A stretch of 64,000 nt of DNA from Solea solea (GCF_958295425.1 NC_081154.1:744001-808000); one strand, 5' to 3'; counted from the first letter of the stretch, positions 1-13,724 are shown. Made by a program: numbers and translations. Notes: generated from the sequence alone by a model not told the origin.

Positions 1-209
1 AGACTTTAAGTAGACCACTGTAGACGTCGTGTAGACCACTGTAGACGTCGAGAAGACCACTGTAGACGTCGAGTAGACCACTGTAGATGTTGAGTAGACC
101 ACTGTAGATGTCGAGTAGACCACTGTAGATGTTGAGTAGACCACTGTAGACGTCGCGTAGACCACTGTAGACGTCGAGTAGACCACTGTAGACTTTAAGT
201 AGACCACTG
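1..209. repeat. 21-bp minisatellite (TAGACCACTGTAGACGTCGAG unit)
   Basis: About ten head-to-tail copies of a 21-bp unit. The variable part is GACGTC/GATGTT/GACTTTA. The first copy is cut by the window edge, so the array probably continues to the left. Both ends carry the GACTTTAAG variant. No protein is implied. Confidence 0.93.
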
Positions 210-1214
210 GTCTTGCCAGATTCACACCAGGCAAAAACTGAGTTGAACCAGGTGATAATGGGGTGATACAGAGTTCTCTGTGGTCTTCTGTTCCTCTGTA
301 AACCTGTGAAACCTCACGCCCCCCCTCCCCCACCCCCCATCATCATCATTTACAAAATCCCGCTCCAGCGTTCTTCACCTTCCAAACTCCAGATTTCTCT
401 CTCTCGCTCAGATAATAATTTCAAGAAAGCGTCCGCGTTTTTTGCCAAAACATCTCAGCTGTCATGTTCCCGAGACGTTTGTATCACTGCAGGAATTAAA
501 AATAACAAGTTTTTTTTTTTTGTCAAATAAAGTCTGGTGTGTGTTCGCTCCACGTCAAGTCAGATCCAGCGATGTCGGCCGTGTTTGTGTTTGGACGCGA
601 ACACGAAACCCTGCGTGCGCTCACATAGCACAGATAGCACATCACTTCATCTTGTTATGTTAACCCGTTACAGATTCTGCTCGTTACGCCGCGTCTGCGT
701 GACGTCACTTCTGGGAAAAAACACATTCTTCAGGAACAATGTTTACATTTTGCTGTAGGTGCACCGTAGTCGGGAGGGGATTCTGGGTAACGACGAGGCA
801 CGGAAAAACCACCTGACGACAAACGCTTTCGATTTCTTTTCTGGGATTGTGTAATCTTCGTTTATACACACGCTCGTAAACAGAGACCACGTTTAACACC
901 ACGTTCTCCGTGTTTGAAATCCCGGGAGTCTCATTTGTTTTTGCTGAGAATTGTCGCGCGTCGTGACCGATCGTGTGTCAGAGGATCACAAGTGCAGCTC
1001 ATATATAATCCACACTGTAACATGGAGAGAAATGGGGAGAAGAAGAAGAAGAAGAAAAAAGGCCTTGAAATCCCAGACATAATATAAACATCTGCTTCAT
1101 GTCGACTACAGTCTATAACACACACACACTTCAGCATTTTTTCAGAAAAAAAAAAAAAAAAAAGTAGCAGCTGATCTTTACTCTGTGCTCGCTGTGATTT
1201 GTCATGAGGTTTAA
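210..1214. other. Non-coding stretch, upstream intergenic
   Basis: No gene seen. It holds a purine run of GAA triplets at about 1038-1058 and a poly-A tract at about 1146-1164. A full palindromic CRE-type octamer TGACGTCA lies at 700-707 in a modestly CpG-containing patch (about 540-800). The octamer is visible, but regulatory use is only a possibility. Confidence 0.5.
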
Positions 1215-1668
1215 TAAAATCACCTGCTTAAGTCTATAATGTCTTACAAATAGGTTTGTTGCTTTATCTTTGCTGTTAAAAGGCCTTTTCTGATTTCCCA
1301 CACCAAACTCCATAGAGAAAATTGGCGATTTTACATCACAGCACACAGGAGTTGTCGATCCACTGCTGTGTTTGTCTTTAAGTTCAAATGTTTTATTAGG
1401 TGAATTCTGTAATCCTGTGTTCGAAATCCTTCATTCACACTCAACTCATTGGCACAAACTTACCAAACGAGGCAGCAGCAGACCAGCAGCTACTGCGTCC
1501 CTGCAAGCTAAAATCGCTGATTTTGTTAATGGACTTTGGTGCAGGAGGGAAAGCGGTTTATAAAGTGATACAAATTAAGTTTCCAGATAAGTTAGGCTGT
1601 CTAATGGTGAGATAAAGTGGCAAACATGTTCTTAAAACACAGTACACTTAAGTTTAAATAGATTTGAT
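1215..1668. mobile_element. Palindromic MITE family, copy 1
   Basis: The inner left motif CACCAAACTCCATAGAGAAA (1301-1320) is answered by an inverted partner near 1510-1543 that ends in GGACTTTGGTG. The outer arms are also inverted: the left CTTAAGTCTATAATG side matches the right CTAATGGTGAGATAAAG / GTTCTTAAAAC side. The same architecture recurs at about 9.2, 12.1, 20.9, 21.5, 43.7, 56.1 and 56.4 kb. Boundaries are approximate. No transposase is encoded, so this is a non-autonomous element or a long palindromic repeat. Confidence 0.75.
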
Positions 1669-1740
1669 TAAGTTAAGTTTTATTAAGTTGGCGTTTTGTA
1701 CAAAAACTGACAGAAATATTTATTTTTAACTTGATATTCA

Positions 1741-1805
1741 GTGGTGGGCCACATGAAAGAAACTGGGGGGGCTACATGTGATCCCCAAGCCACAGCTTTG
1801 AGATC
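1741..1805. mobile_element. Fragment of a hAT-like GGGCCACATG repeat
   Basis: A short stretch with GTGGGCCACATG and a G7 run followed by GCTACATGTGATCCCC. It resembles internal sequence of the hAT-type MITE inserted 160 bp further on. It is too short and decayed to define ends. Confidence 0.35.
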
Positions 1806-1861
1806 TCTGCTTCACTGTCCTTCACTGCTGTAACACAGTAAATAAATAATAAAGGACAATC

Positions 1862-2380
1862 TTAACCATTAGACATCCTTTTCTGGCTGGGAGTGTTTAG
1901 ACCTGCTCCTGTCTTGTTTGGTGACTTTGTGTCACTGAGGTGAATCCAAACACCAAAGTCATAAAACAGGGGTGTCAAACTCAAATGACCTGAGGGCCAA
2001 TGAGCATCTAGTCTGGTCAAGCGGGGGCCGACATAGAGGAAGAAAAGTGGAAAAAACAACTATTTAGTAGCCGGTGATCAATATAAGAGATTCATTATGA
2101 TATTAGACAGAATTGCAAAGTAAAAGTAAAAGTGTTTGTTTTGATATAAAATGATTCACAATAAAAACATATTTTTGATGCACAAAAACAGAATTAAATT
2201 GAACATTTAGCAAATAATGACGAGCAACGATTACAACCCAATGTCTTATTACTATTATAAAGATATTGTCCCCGGGCCACCAGTTTGACACGTGTGTCAT
2301 AAAAGAACACATTTGAACAGAGTGACAAAGGCAGAAGAGGATCAACTCGCTGATTTTAACTAGCATAAGTTTCTTGTTGG
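1862..2380. mobile_element. Palindromic MITE family copy, interrupted by a hAT insertion
   Basis: The left part (1910-1966, with GACTTTGTGTCACTGAGGTG) and the right part (2305-2365, with CACATTTGAACAGAGTGACA and CGCTGATTTTA) line up with the uninterrupted central region of the copy at 12.05-12.33 kb. That copy has CACTTTGTGTCACTAAGGTA followed by CACATTTGAAGTGACTGAGG. The separating 330 bp are a younger element with its own target-site duplication. Confidence 0.65.
1967..2296. mobile_element. Non-autonomous hAT-type element (MITE), complete with 8-bp TSD
   Basis: A 330-bp element with terminal inverted repeats CAGGGGTGTCAAACT (left) and CACACGTGTCAAACT (right end read on the - strand). It is flanked on both sides by the identical octamer TCATAAAA (1959-1966 and 2297-2304). 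A CAGGG-type terminus and an 8-bp target-site duplication are the hallmarks of the hAT superfamily. There is no transposase ORF, so mobilisation would need a trans-acting enzyme. Confidence 0.88.
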
Positions 2381-4350
<1,970 letters not shown>

Positions 4351-4548
4351 CCATAGTCTGGCTGTAAATTCACCGTCTCTGTGTGACGTTAACCGCGAGG
4401 CCTCCCGCTCTCAGTCTGAAGCCCGTGGTGTAAATCCTGCGTGTTGCTCTTCTGTAGCAACAATGTTTCCACACCATCACCACACAAATCATACTTTTAT
4501 AGTATCGTGGTGTCATTTATATACATGAACAATCTGTTGTTATGGTCA

Positions 4549-4918
4549 CTAAATCTGACCTCTGACCTCCAATAACGTGATCACACGTGGAAGGAAACAG
4601 CTTTGTAGTGAGTTGTGACCTGTTTGGTGTTCCATAGAATAGTTCCACTACGTTACTACGTTAATTAATGAATTAATTAATGAATTAACGTAGTGGAACT
4701 CGTACAGTTTTTGCTCCAATGAGGACAGAAGAGGTGAGGACATTTTCATAAAAGTGATCAATAACAACATGAATGTAAACAATGACAGTCAATTGTAAAC
4801 TAAGTGTAAAAAAGAAGAAACGTCATCGAGAACAATTACTGAATCTGACCTCTGACCTCCAATAACATCATCATACACCTTTGTAGTAAGTTGTGACCTG
4901 CTTGGCGTTCCGTAGTGT
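4549..4918. repeat. Local direct duplication flanking a 15-bp inverted repeat
   Basis: A segment of about 90 bp beginning TCTGACCTCTGACCTCCAAT occurs at about 4549-4646 and again at about 4839-4918. Both copies continue with TTGTAGT(G/A)AGTTGTGACCTG. At the end of the first copy AGTTCCACTACGTTA (4641-4655) is perfectly inverted at 4686-4700, around a TTAATTAATGAATTAATTAA core. Confidence 0.8.
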
Positions 4919-4948
4919 GGTTTAAATCCAGGGTTTTTCCACCACTGT

Positions 4949-5012
4949 ATAAGGTCACATGGCTGATGCTACAAACACGTCTATAGCTCTAGTTAGCGCT
5001 TTAGCACCATGT
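4949..5012 (+). repeat. Dispersed repeat with GCTCTAGTTAGCGCTTTAGC core
   Basis: GGTCACATGGCTGATGCTAC and the following GTCTATAGC / CTAGTTAGCGCTTTAGC match, in reverse orientation, the stretch at about 51965-52055. This is a low-copy interspersed repeat of unknown class. Confidence 0.6.
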
Positions 5013-5111
5013 CAGAATAATCCTTTATTCATACACACAGAGAGTGAGCGAGTGAGCGAGTGACCACAGCAGTCTGTGTCTATAGCAGCAGAATAAAGTC
5101 AGGATAGTTGG

Positions 5112-5368
5112 CAGCAGCAGCAGCAGCAGCAGCGAGTGAAGTGGTGAAGTAATAGTTCCTCCTCATCGTCCACGTGCCACCGCCTCTCATGTATCTGAAG
5201 TAAGTTGTGAGGAGTGGGGCAGGATTATCAGGCGTGATGGATTCATAGAAAGCGTGTTTTTCATAACACAGCAGCAGCAGCGTGTGGTGAACTGTGAGAT
5301 AATAACACGTCGTCTTGTTGGAGATTTCTGAATCTCATGACGCTGCTGCTGCAACATTCCCGTTAATA

Positions 5369-5402
<34 letters not shown>
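5112..5402. repeat. Cluster of CAG/CTG triplet tracts
   Basis: Short CAG runs at 5112-5133 and about 5268-5281, and a pure (CTG)11 at 5370-5402. The poly-Gln and poly-Ser open frames across them are by-products of the triplets. Confidence 0.9.
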
Positions 5403-6829
5403 AAGTGTCTCTGGGACGCGTTCCACTGTTTTCTCTGTGAAAAGCGTCCGTGGCTTAATTCCCGCGCGTGATTGATGTGCATAAAGTCAGCGGAGCTAAA
5501 CAGTTTGAAGGAGGCGACACTCGAGGCGCAGCTGCAGAAACATGTCAGGCTCCTCACTTACGCCTCTCGCACTAATCACTCAATTCACACATTTAAAAAA
5601 AAAAAAAAATTAAATGTAAAAATAAACACTTAATTATTATTATTGTTATCTGCAAACTGAGACGGTACAGATGCTGACGTTTATCAAATGTGCACTGATC
5701 TGCACAAAAAAGCACAAAATCATAGACTTTATATGTGAAAAATATGGTGAAGTCAATCAGGAAAAGTCTGACTCAGTTTGTTTGATCCGCCAAAGAACAA
5801 AATGAAAGTCCTTATTTCACTGATTTTATTAAAGATTTTTAAAGATTTTCTGAATTAACCTCAGATCAGTATCAATAAACTATCGTGTATTGTTCTTATA
5901 ATATACAATGGTTTATTGATCTTACTCTCTCTACATATATGTATATGTATATATGTATATTGTAAAAAAAGTACATAAATGTACTATGTTCTTACAGTAT
6001 ATATATTGTTCAAACAATCCCCGCTTTTCACCTTATAGTGTGATAAATTAAAACAATGAACATTTCCCGTTATAAAGCAGTACAGTAATATACAATGACG
6101 TACAAAATCTATAGTAAGAAAAAAATATAGTAAGAACGATAAGATTAAGATTTTGCATTGTTTTCAGAATCCGTCTAAAAACTTCCTGTTTTGAAAGAAA
6201 AACAATAAGTTCTAAAATCCATTGGTGTCTTTTTTTTAAAACATCCCAGTATCCTCGTTGTTAATAAACCGAACAATTGAATCAGTTTTGAAGTCACAAC
6301 ACTCTTTCATGTTGCTCTATTTTCACGACGTGCTAAAAAACCCCAGAGGTAATCGTAGCCGCTCGTTGTTTATTTGAAACATTTGACCTTTGAACTTCCT
6401 CCGACGCTCTATCGGCCATAAGTTACCTCGGCTCTGTGTGTATGCGTCAGCTGTCACACGCTGCTTTTAAGGGCCTTCTAGACTAAACCACTGCTGGTCA
6501 TAAAAAAGGTAGAAGGAACCCAAAAAAACACTTGGTTTGTTTAATGCACTTTCAAATGAATACGTTTAATAATCCCACGTTTGGTAATAAATCCGGCGAC
6601 GAGCTGAGGCTGAGGAACGACGTGAGCGTAAACGCTGCTTTATCTTCATGACGCGTTGTTTTGTTTACATTCTTTTAAGTGGACATGAAAACTATGAGTT
6701 TTTATATCAATGAAACTTGATTCCACTCGAACAAGACAAGGTACTTTTCTACCCAGACCTCACAGCAGCTAGCAGCTACTAACTAGCCGCTAGCCCCACT
6801 CACCAAAGGCCAATTCCACAACCAGTGCA
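5403..6829. other. AT-rich non-coding stretch
   Basis: Nothing recognisable as a gene. It contains poly-A at about 5586-5600, ATT/ATATGT tracts near 5935-5960 and ordinary AT-rich unique-looking sequence. Confidence 0.5.
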
Positions 6830-7730
6830 CAGTAGCTGCTAATGACAAACATCAGTGCTACGGCTAAAGCTAGCTAAAGTAGCTGCTAACATTAACCAGT
6901 GATGTGGTGAGGTTTGTGGCAATAGTAGTTGCTAAAGTCAAATGCCAATACATAGCATCTGGCTAAAGTTACTCTTAAGTGAATGTGGTGTAACAGCCGC
7001 GAAAGGCAAATGTTGATGCCACTGCCTCTGCCCACAATAGCTGCTTATCTCAAATAAATATGCTACATGTTCTAGCTACAAAACACCAAATGTAGATGCC
7101 ACAAAATGTGGTTACATTAGCTGCTAACATCAAACACTAATTCTACAGCATCTGGCTATAGGAGTTGCTAACATAAAATGCTGATGTGAGGGTGTGTGGC
7201 CACAGTAGCTGCTAATGTCAAAACCTAGTGCCACAACATCTGTCTACATTTCCTCATATTGAGTTATCTGGCTACATTGGCTGCTAATGTTGAACATCAG
7301 TGCTACAGCATCTGGCAAAAGTAGCTGCTAACACCAAACACTGATTCCACGACATCTGGCCACAGTAGCAGCTAATTTCAAATGGCTATAACACAGCATT
7401 TTGCTAAAGGAGCTGCTAACGCCAGACACCTATGCTACTGTGTCTGGTTACAGCAACTGCTACATTAGCTGCTAATGTCAAACATCAGTGCACTGACACC
7501 TGGCCACAGTAGGGGCTAACATTAAGTGAGGCTGCTAATGTCAAGTACTGATGCCATGCGGACCAGCTACAGTAGCTGCTAACAACAAATACTGATCCCG
7601 CAACATTTGGCTACAGTAGCTGCTAATATTTAATGCCAATGCTATGGTGTCTAACTACAACAGGTGCTAACACCAAATGCTAGTGCTACGTAGCACCTGG
7701 CTACATTAGCTGCTGACATAAAACCCTAAT
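6830..7730. repeat. Diverged tandem array, about 44-bp unit
   Basis: Roughly twenty degenerate copies of a unit reading approximately AGTAGCTGCTAACATCAAAC then a CTGATGCCAC / GCATCTGGCTAC half. Consecutive AGCTGCTAA cores at 7321, 7365 and 7409 are 44 bp apart, and 43-50 bp elsewhere. Copies differ at many positions, so the array is old and not actively homogenised. It is flanked by CTAGC-rich sequence at 6765-6800 that looks like further decayed units. Confidence 0.85.
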
Positions 7731-8078
7731 GACATGGCAACCATAGCTGAAATAAAGTATGTATTTTAAGCGAAGTTAGCTTTGCCTCTCTTTTTTCTTT
7801 GTTTTTCTTCCAGTTCTTTGGTTTATTCTTGTTTTAAATGTGAGTTCTGCTCAGTGCTGTAACGCTGTCATGCTTTATAAATCCACTAAATGGGGGATGA
7901 AAAAAGCCACTTGTATCTCCTTCTCTCTCTTTTTTCTTTTCTCTTTTTTTGTTGGATAGTTCTTCAAAAGCGCGGCTCTGTGTTTACAGGTTGAGAATGG
8001 GGGGGGCGGGGCTCAGGGATGTGGAGCCTGCAGTCTTTTACAACGTTGTCTTGTCTGTCACTTGACAGTGGACACACG

Positions 8079-8114
<36 letters not shown>

Positions 8115-8839
8115 CCCGCACTCCGCAAACAGCCCTGTTCTATTTTCCGTTTGAAAAATCCCAGGGGTCACGGTGCGTCGTCTGTGACTGTGTTGGCTGA
8201 AGCCAGATGGGGGTTTTCCTATAAACAAGTGTACAGGCAGTATTTATACAGGCCGTGGCACCTGACGCCATAACACTCATGACACTCTGTTTAGTGGCCA
8301 AAGTTGCCATAAGTCACTTTAGGAGAATTAAGTAAATATTTTCATTAGGGCCGTGCCATTGTTTATTATAGAAATGGCAAAAAAAAGATCTAAATCTCGC
8401 CAAATCCTTTGTCGAGAGAATCGTCGGAATGAACAACGTGACGCGCCGCGTACGCGGGGCTGAGACCTTCTTCATTCTCCGCAGAGTTTATTTACTTTCA
8501 AACAAATCCACGGACACCACCTGTCTTACAGTAAAGGTTCAACATGTTGGCCGCTCGAGTCTCGAGATAAAAAACTGCTGCGTCTCCTTCAAATCACAGA
8601 CGCAGGACTGTGTTAGGTTTTATTATTATTATTATGGATTAAAGGGATAAGTCACTGTTTTTTAACACTGGTAAGAATGGTGACTTTACTCCTTCACAGT
8701 TCCTCCTGCGTGAGGGAGATTTTGGAATTTTAAGGAGAATTTGGAATATTGGTTTTCAATATTTTTGGTAGATTATTTAAATACACAGTTAAATCATTAT
8801 TTATATCAAGTTTTTTTAACTATCAAACTGAAGCCGTTT
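7731..8839. other. Non-coding stretch with T-rich and CA tracts
   Basis: Pyrimidine-rich runs lie at about 7785-7815 and 7918-7952, and (AC)16 at 8081-8112. The open frames at 8019-8273 and 8429-8650 show no domain. No T-run on the - strand (AAAA on +) lies within 60 bp of the tRNA gene that follows. Confidence 0.5.
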
Positions 8840-8933
8840 TGCTCCAGGTGAGGCTCGAACTCACAACCTCGGCATGGCTCTGCAGGTTACTGCCGTATAA
8901 GTAGCGCGCGCTGACCGATTGCGCCACTGGAGC
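8840..8933 (-). tRNA. tRNA-Ile(UAU) with 20-nt intron
   Basis: Read on the - strand, the 94 nt fold as acceptor GCTCCAG/CTGGAGC with discriminator A, D-stem GCGC/GCGC, anticodon loop CTTATA with anticodon UAU, and T-arm GTGAG-TTCGAGC-CTCAC. A 20-nt intron occupies 8876-8895, directly 3' of position 37. Vertebrate tRNA-Ile(UAU) genes characteristically carry an intron there. Oddities: position 29 is C opposite C41, a mismatch in the middle of the anticodon stem (the family normally has G29), and no oligo-T terminator follows closely. It may be a decaying copy. The identity is clear, activity less so. Confidence 0.9.
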
Positions 8934-9119
8934 CGGTTTCCTGTCTTTAGTTCCCTCTAACACAGTTTTCCAGCATGTGTTGGACGTCGCGCTCAGGACT
9001 CTTCTAATGCAACACTCTCTGACCCTCTGTTGGAGAAAAATCTGAAGCTGTTAAATGAAGGTAAAAATCCTGCTTCAAACCAGTTGACAAAATGGTTCAC
9101 CAACTTAAACCTATGCCAG

Positions 9120-9400
9120 TTCTACAATATCTAAAGAGTATGTTTGTCACCTTATTCCCAACATGAGCCTGTATTTTCTCACTGGAAACGTTGCTTATTC
9201 CTCCTGCACCAAAGTCCACGGAGAAAACAAGTGTTTTTTTACGTCACAGAGTTCAAATGGATCATTTTTTGATTCTCGGCATTTAAAGTCCTTTATTTGG
9301 ACTTTTGTGAGTGACACAAACTGACCACACGAGGCAGCACTGGACCAGCAGCCTCTGTGTCACCGTGAGCTTGGTGTGGGGAGAGTGAGCAGTTTAAAAG
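9120..9400. mobile_element. Palindromic MITE family, copy 2
   Basis: CTGCACCAAAGTCCACGGAG (9204-9223) on the left is paired with GAGGCAGCACTGGACCAGCA and an inverted GAGCTTGGTGTGG end near 9368-9380. Outer arms are partly decayed. Same family as copy 1. Confidence 0.65.
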
Positions 9401-11604
9401 CAGCTTGGCCTCAGCTCCGCTGCTCCTCATCACAATGTGCAAAACAAATGTTTTTAAGCAGAACTCGGGAGGGAATTATCTTAATGAGCTCAGCTGGAGG
9501 AGGATCACCCCCGTATTGATTCCAGCATAAATTCACAATCACTGGTTGCAAATCCTGGACCCAGCCCAACACAAATAATCTCACAGGCCTCCTGTAAATC
9601 TGGCCTGGTCCTGGGCTCGGCTGGTGGTCACTTGTGGACCCCGCAGAGTCTAAGAGAAGCACGGGAAAGAGACATGAAATGCAGATGTGAATGATGTCCA
9701 CAGTGAAAGACACAGCAGGACTGATGAGAGGATGATGATGATGATGATGATGATGCAGCTCCAGGGGCTGAACGTGTGAATCTTTGGCTGCTGCGGGGAG
9801 ATGAAAACATTGTAATTCACCGTGAAATACTGCAAAGTCAAAACACAACAAACACTTGATTACGGGAGAAAAGGAGCGACTCACACAAACGCCGCGTGAC
9901 GTCATCCGCGCACAAGTTCTACTATAATAGGAAGTGGACTACCAGTAACCCACAGCCCACCTTTGGTGTTCCTGTAATTTAAAGGCATATTTCCCCCCTA
10001 ACTGTCCCTGTCAAACACAGGAGATGAGATAACCCGTCGTGTTTTACAGCCTCACACAAGAGTTTTTTGTCCCGTTTCATTCCATAATTGTGCAAAATGA
10101 GCAACGACGTTGACGACGAGGAGGGGAAAAAAATGTGAGGGTGAAGAAGAGTTAGAGGGACGAGGCTTCATTAGACGGAAAATCAGAGTTGTTTTTGGTT
10201 TGTGGACAAAAAACAAGACATTGAGAAAATCATCATCATCGTTTCCAGGTTTGACAAACACTGATGAACATTTTACTGAAAAGTATAAAAAAATAAAATA
10301 AAAAAGAATTTTTTTACACTCACATAATCAAATCTACACACGCAGCATCTAAAAAATATGTGTTTTGCTCTAAGACTAAAGTTTGTCATCCCACACCAAA
10401 ATCAGCATTTTTAGCCGGTCTGCTGGTAAACCCAAATCAAGAAGACACAAATGAACACATTTGGCATTTGACTATTATTATATAATTGAGGCAGCAGTGT
10501 ATCAACAACTCATGTCAGCCGTGGTGTAAAAACGCTTCTTTTCTCTGTGCAGAGAGGAAAGTTTCCTTGTTTTAAATATATAATTAATATTTTAAAGACT
10601 TCATGGACTCATGCAGGTGTAGATTGTATGAGGTGAGCTTTTCATTAAGTGTGGTTAAAATCATTTTCCCCTTTAAGACGATGCATCTGAGCCGAGAAGG
10701 TCACACGGCGTCTCACAGCGACACGTGTTTTTATTTCCCTGCATCACTGACAAAAATCTACAAGAGTGTGACATCACACACACAATAACTTAAACGACTT
10801 CATAAAGATTAAACATGGAGAAGATAGAGGAGGAATTTTTTTGAAATAAGAGCAGATAAAAACAAATGTTTTTAGGGGGAAGAATCGATAAGCAGACGAC
10901 CGTTAAACGTGAGCCGCTATCGCCTCATCTCCACGACGCGCCGAGTGCCACGTGTCAGATAAAATCCGGGCTTTATAACCCCGGTCTCTTTTGAACGCAG
11001 ACCCTTTTTTCTTCTTTCCATCCACACTCAAAAAAAAAGCAGATTCACCGATTAACTCCCATTGAACTTCATTCTCGTCCAGCTCTTTGTCTGCGAGAAA
11101 GACAAAGCCCCGCCCCTCTGACTGTCGGGGCGCTGTCACTGGCGTATAAATCAGCAGAGTGGGGTTCTGTCAGTGTCTGGGTGGGCTGCAGCACCAGGCC
11201 CATCAGTTAAGGCTTCATTAAAGCGGTTGGTCCTGACGCTGCGCTGGAGGAGTCCCAGTCTCCTCCCGAGCCTTTTAACAGACGCCGGTGATTTACCGTC
11301 ACTGTTTGTCCTGTTTCTGCGGTAAATGCTGATGTTTATGTGCAGCACGGCGCTGCCTCACAAACGCTTCGTTCTGTCACCGCCTGTAATCTGTGTGTCA
11401 AGATACGGCCTGAGCAGACGCAGCGGATTTGTTTCTTAGAAGAAGAGACTCCAAGAAAACTGCAAAACTACAGTTAAAGTACACACACGGCTTTTAAATA
11501 AATATCTATTTTGACTTGTGATTCATTTTTATTTCAGTAACATATTGAAAATAAATGTTTAACTTTCTGATATTTGCTGCCAGTGCTGCCACACGGACAC
11601 TAGC
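9401..11604. other. Non-coding stretch
   Basis: A GAT triplet run lies at about 9731-9755. It gives a poly-His stretch in a 164-residue open frame on the - strand (9411-9905), which has no recognisable domain. Around 10900-11400 the sequence is more GC-rich with scattered CpG. A fragment of the palindromic MITE may lie near 10392-10432 (CCCACACCAAAATCAGCA). No gene is supported. Confidence 0.45.
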
Positions 11605-11974
11605 CAGGGTTCCCACAGGTCCTTGAAAGATCGCCCTAAATAGACATGCGTCACTAATTATATTTATCATCTGGAGTCTTCTCTTCTTCACACGTGAGAC
11701 GATGGACTTGTAGATTTGTTGGAGAAGATTCTCTTCTCATCTAAGAAGCTTCTTCACTTCTGAGAGTTGCTGGTGAAACGTCTGTAGGTTCAGTTTGTCC
11801 TGACAACAGTCGTCGGCCTAAATGAAAAGCAGAGTTCTTTCATAGTCCGAATAGAAAACGCTCCCATCTTAAGCTGTATCAGCACATTCTAGTCCTTGAT
11901 TTTAAGGGAATTGTGCCTGGAAAGTCCTTGAAAAAGTCCTTGAATTTGATGTCAACCAAGGTGTGGGGACCCAG
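11605..11974. mobile_element. MITE with CAGGGTTCCCAC termini, carrying a nested repeat
   Basis: The left end CAGGGTTCCCACAGGTCCTT and the right end CCTTGAATTTGATG to GTGTGGGGACCCAG are imperfect inverted repeats. A 136-bp copy with the same ends lies at 50495-50630. Here the interior is enlarged by another interspersed repeat (about 11665-11830, with TAAGAAGCTTCTTCACTTCT), whose start also resembles 15375-15420. I do not see a clean target-site duplication. Confidence 0.65.
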
Positions 11975-12044
11975 GCTAAATCTCACTTGTATCTCCCCTG
12001 ATAAAAATCTCAAGTCTACGGGATCTTAAGAAAATGCCTGATGC

Positions 12045-12330
12045 ACTTTGATGCACTGCAACAGGAGCTGCCAGTCAACTGCTGCCTCGTGTGGTCACTT
12101 TGTGTCACTAAGGTAAATCCGAGTAAAGGATTTCAAACCCCGAAGTTACAAAAATAACACATTTGAAGTGACTGAGGCAGCAGTGCAGTGGATGGAAAAT
12201 TGATGTTTTTCTCAATGGACTTTGGTGCAAAACCATAAAAAAAACTCCCCAGTTTCCGACCAAAAAAACGTCGTCTAATGACGAGGAAATAATTGGCAAA
12301 CACATTCTCCAGATATTAGGGAAGACTTCT
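12045..12330. mobile_element. Palindromic MITE family, copy 3
   Basis: Contains CACTTTGTGTCACTAAGGTA (central region), GAGGCAGCAGTGCAGTGG, the inner end CTCAATGGACTTTGGTGCA (about 12211-12229) and the outer arm GTCTAATGACGAGG / GGCAAACACATTCTCC (about 12273-12311). The left arm is truncated. This copy provides the uninterrupted reference for the copy split at 1967. Confidence 0.65.
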
Positions 12331-13724
12331 GTCCTGTAGAGAACATGTGAGTCCAACCGCAGGAGTTCTGAATCCTCGATCTGGGTTTTTGGGTTTTTGT
12401 CGTTGCTGGAGCCAGACATTACAAATGAGGGCAGATCACCAGGCGTCCCGCTGAGACTGGGCAGCGATTGGCCGACATGTGGTTGCCAGATTTGACTGGT
12501 TCTGTCTGATGCACTGAGAATAACCTTGAGTTACTGCACTACAACACAACACTCGGGAACGCTCGTTCCTTTGGCCAAATCAACCTGGCAGATCGCGGTA
12601 CGTCATTAATCACGGGTCCGGCGTTGAGGTTTCTCAGATGTAGGCTGCTGTTGGGCCGTGACATTTTGGCTAAGTGGGGAGAGCAACTGGAGCCTGGTTA
12701 AAGGAGGGATGAGGACTCGTCCGTGTGGCTTATATCAAAGTTTATATCAAAGAAATAAACCTGAAGACTTTTAGGTGCAGAGATTGAGGCCAAAGCACAA
12801 GTGTCTGAAACCTGGATTAGCTCGTAGAAGTCTGGAGATGTTTTGCATCAATATATTTAGCTCATTTCCTTATTTATTACTTGATTTTATCAAATTTAAC
12901 AGTTAAACATTAACATTTAATTTGGTAGGCGACTCACTGAGCACGCCAGTGTGTGCAGTGCTGACTTTGACGTCGTTTGAGCGAGAAATGTAAGCGATAT
13001 CGGTAGAAATGTGGTAGATTTATCACTAAAGGAGACGCTTTTCATTGAATTGAATTTTGATTATTACAGTGTCATCATTTCAATATCTGTATAAATGTAA
13101 AAAAACACAACTTTCAGTAATTATGACTGTTCAAACCCAACAGAAATACACACAAATGAACTTAAAAACACAAAAATATCCACAAAAAAACAGGCACATG
13201 CCATATTTAACAGGTACTGCACTAGTATTTATTGAACAATACTCACGGTTTTGATTAACTGACGAATGAAAAATGGTCCAGCACAGCTTTAATCGTCCTG
13301 AGTGTCCTCAGCACATTTCTATCAACCTAACACTTGAGTGTAAATCTCTGCTGTTTAATCTCATAATAATATGTTTTACATCACTGTAAAGATTCTGCTA
13401 TAAAACTTGATCCCCAACTACTGGAGGAGAAAAAAAGAAAGGTTCCTGTTTTCCTTAGGCCTCAGAAACTTTTATGAGCGTTTTATAGTCGACTCTCCAA
13501 ACAGACCTTATTAAAGAAAACAGAAATGTATGTTTGCGTCGCCCTATGGTGAAGACCTCAGGGGATGGTGGACTGCAGACCAGGCTGCTGGAGATCCTGA
13601 GCAACTAAGGCCTCATTTTTTTCCTTGTGGGGGCGCTATACAGCACCAGAGTAGATGTGTTTACCATTAGTTCAAGAGATAGAGAAGGTGTAAACTGTAA
13701 AAATAAAAGATGAGCTATGTTTTA
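12331..13724. other. Non-coding stretch
   Basis: Unique-looking AT-rich sequence without a supported gene, terminating at the SINE fragment. Confidence 0.45.

Noticed and set aside
9411..9905. 164-residue - strand open frame with a poly-His run
   Set aside because: The longest non-tandem frame, but it includes a GAT microsatellite and part of the flank of a MITE. There is no recognisable domain, signal or splice structure.
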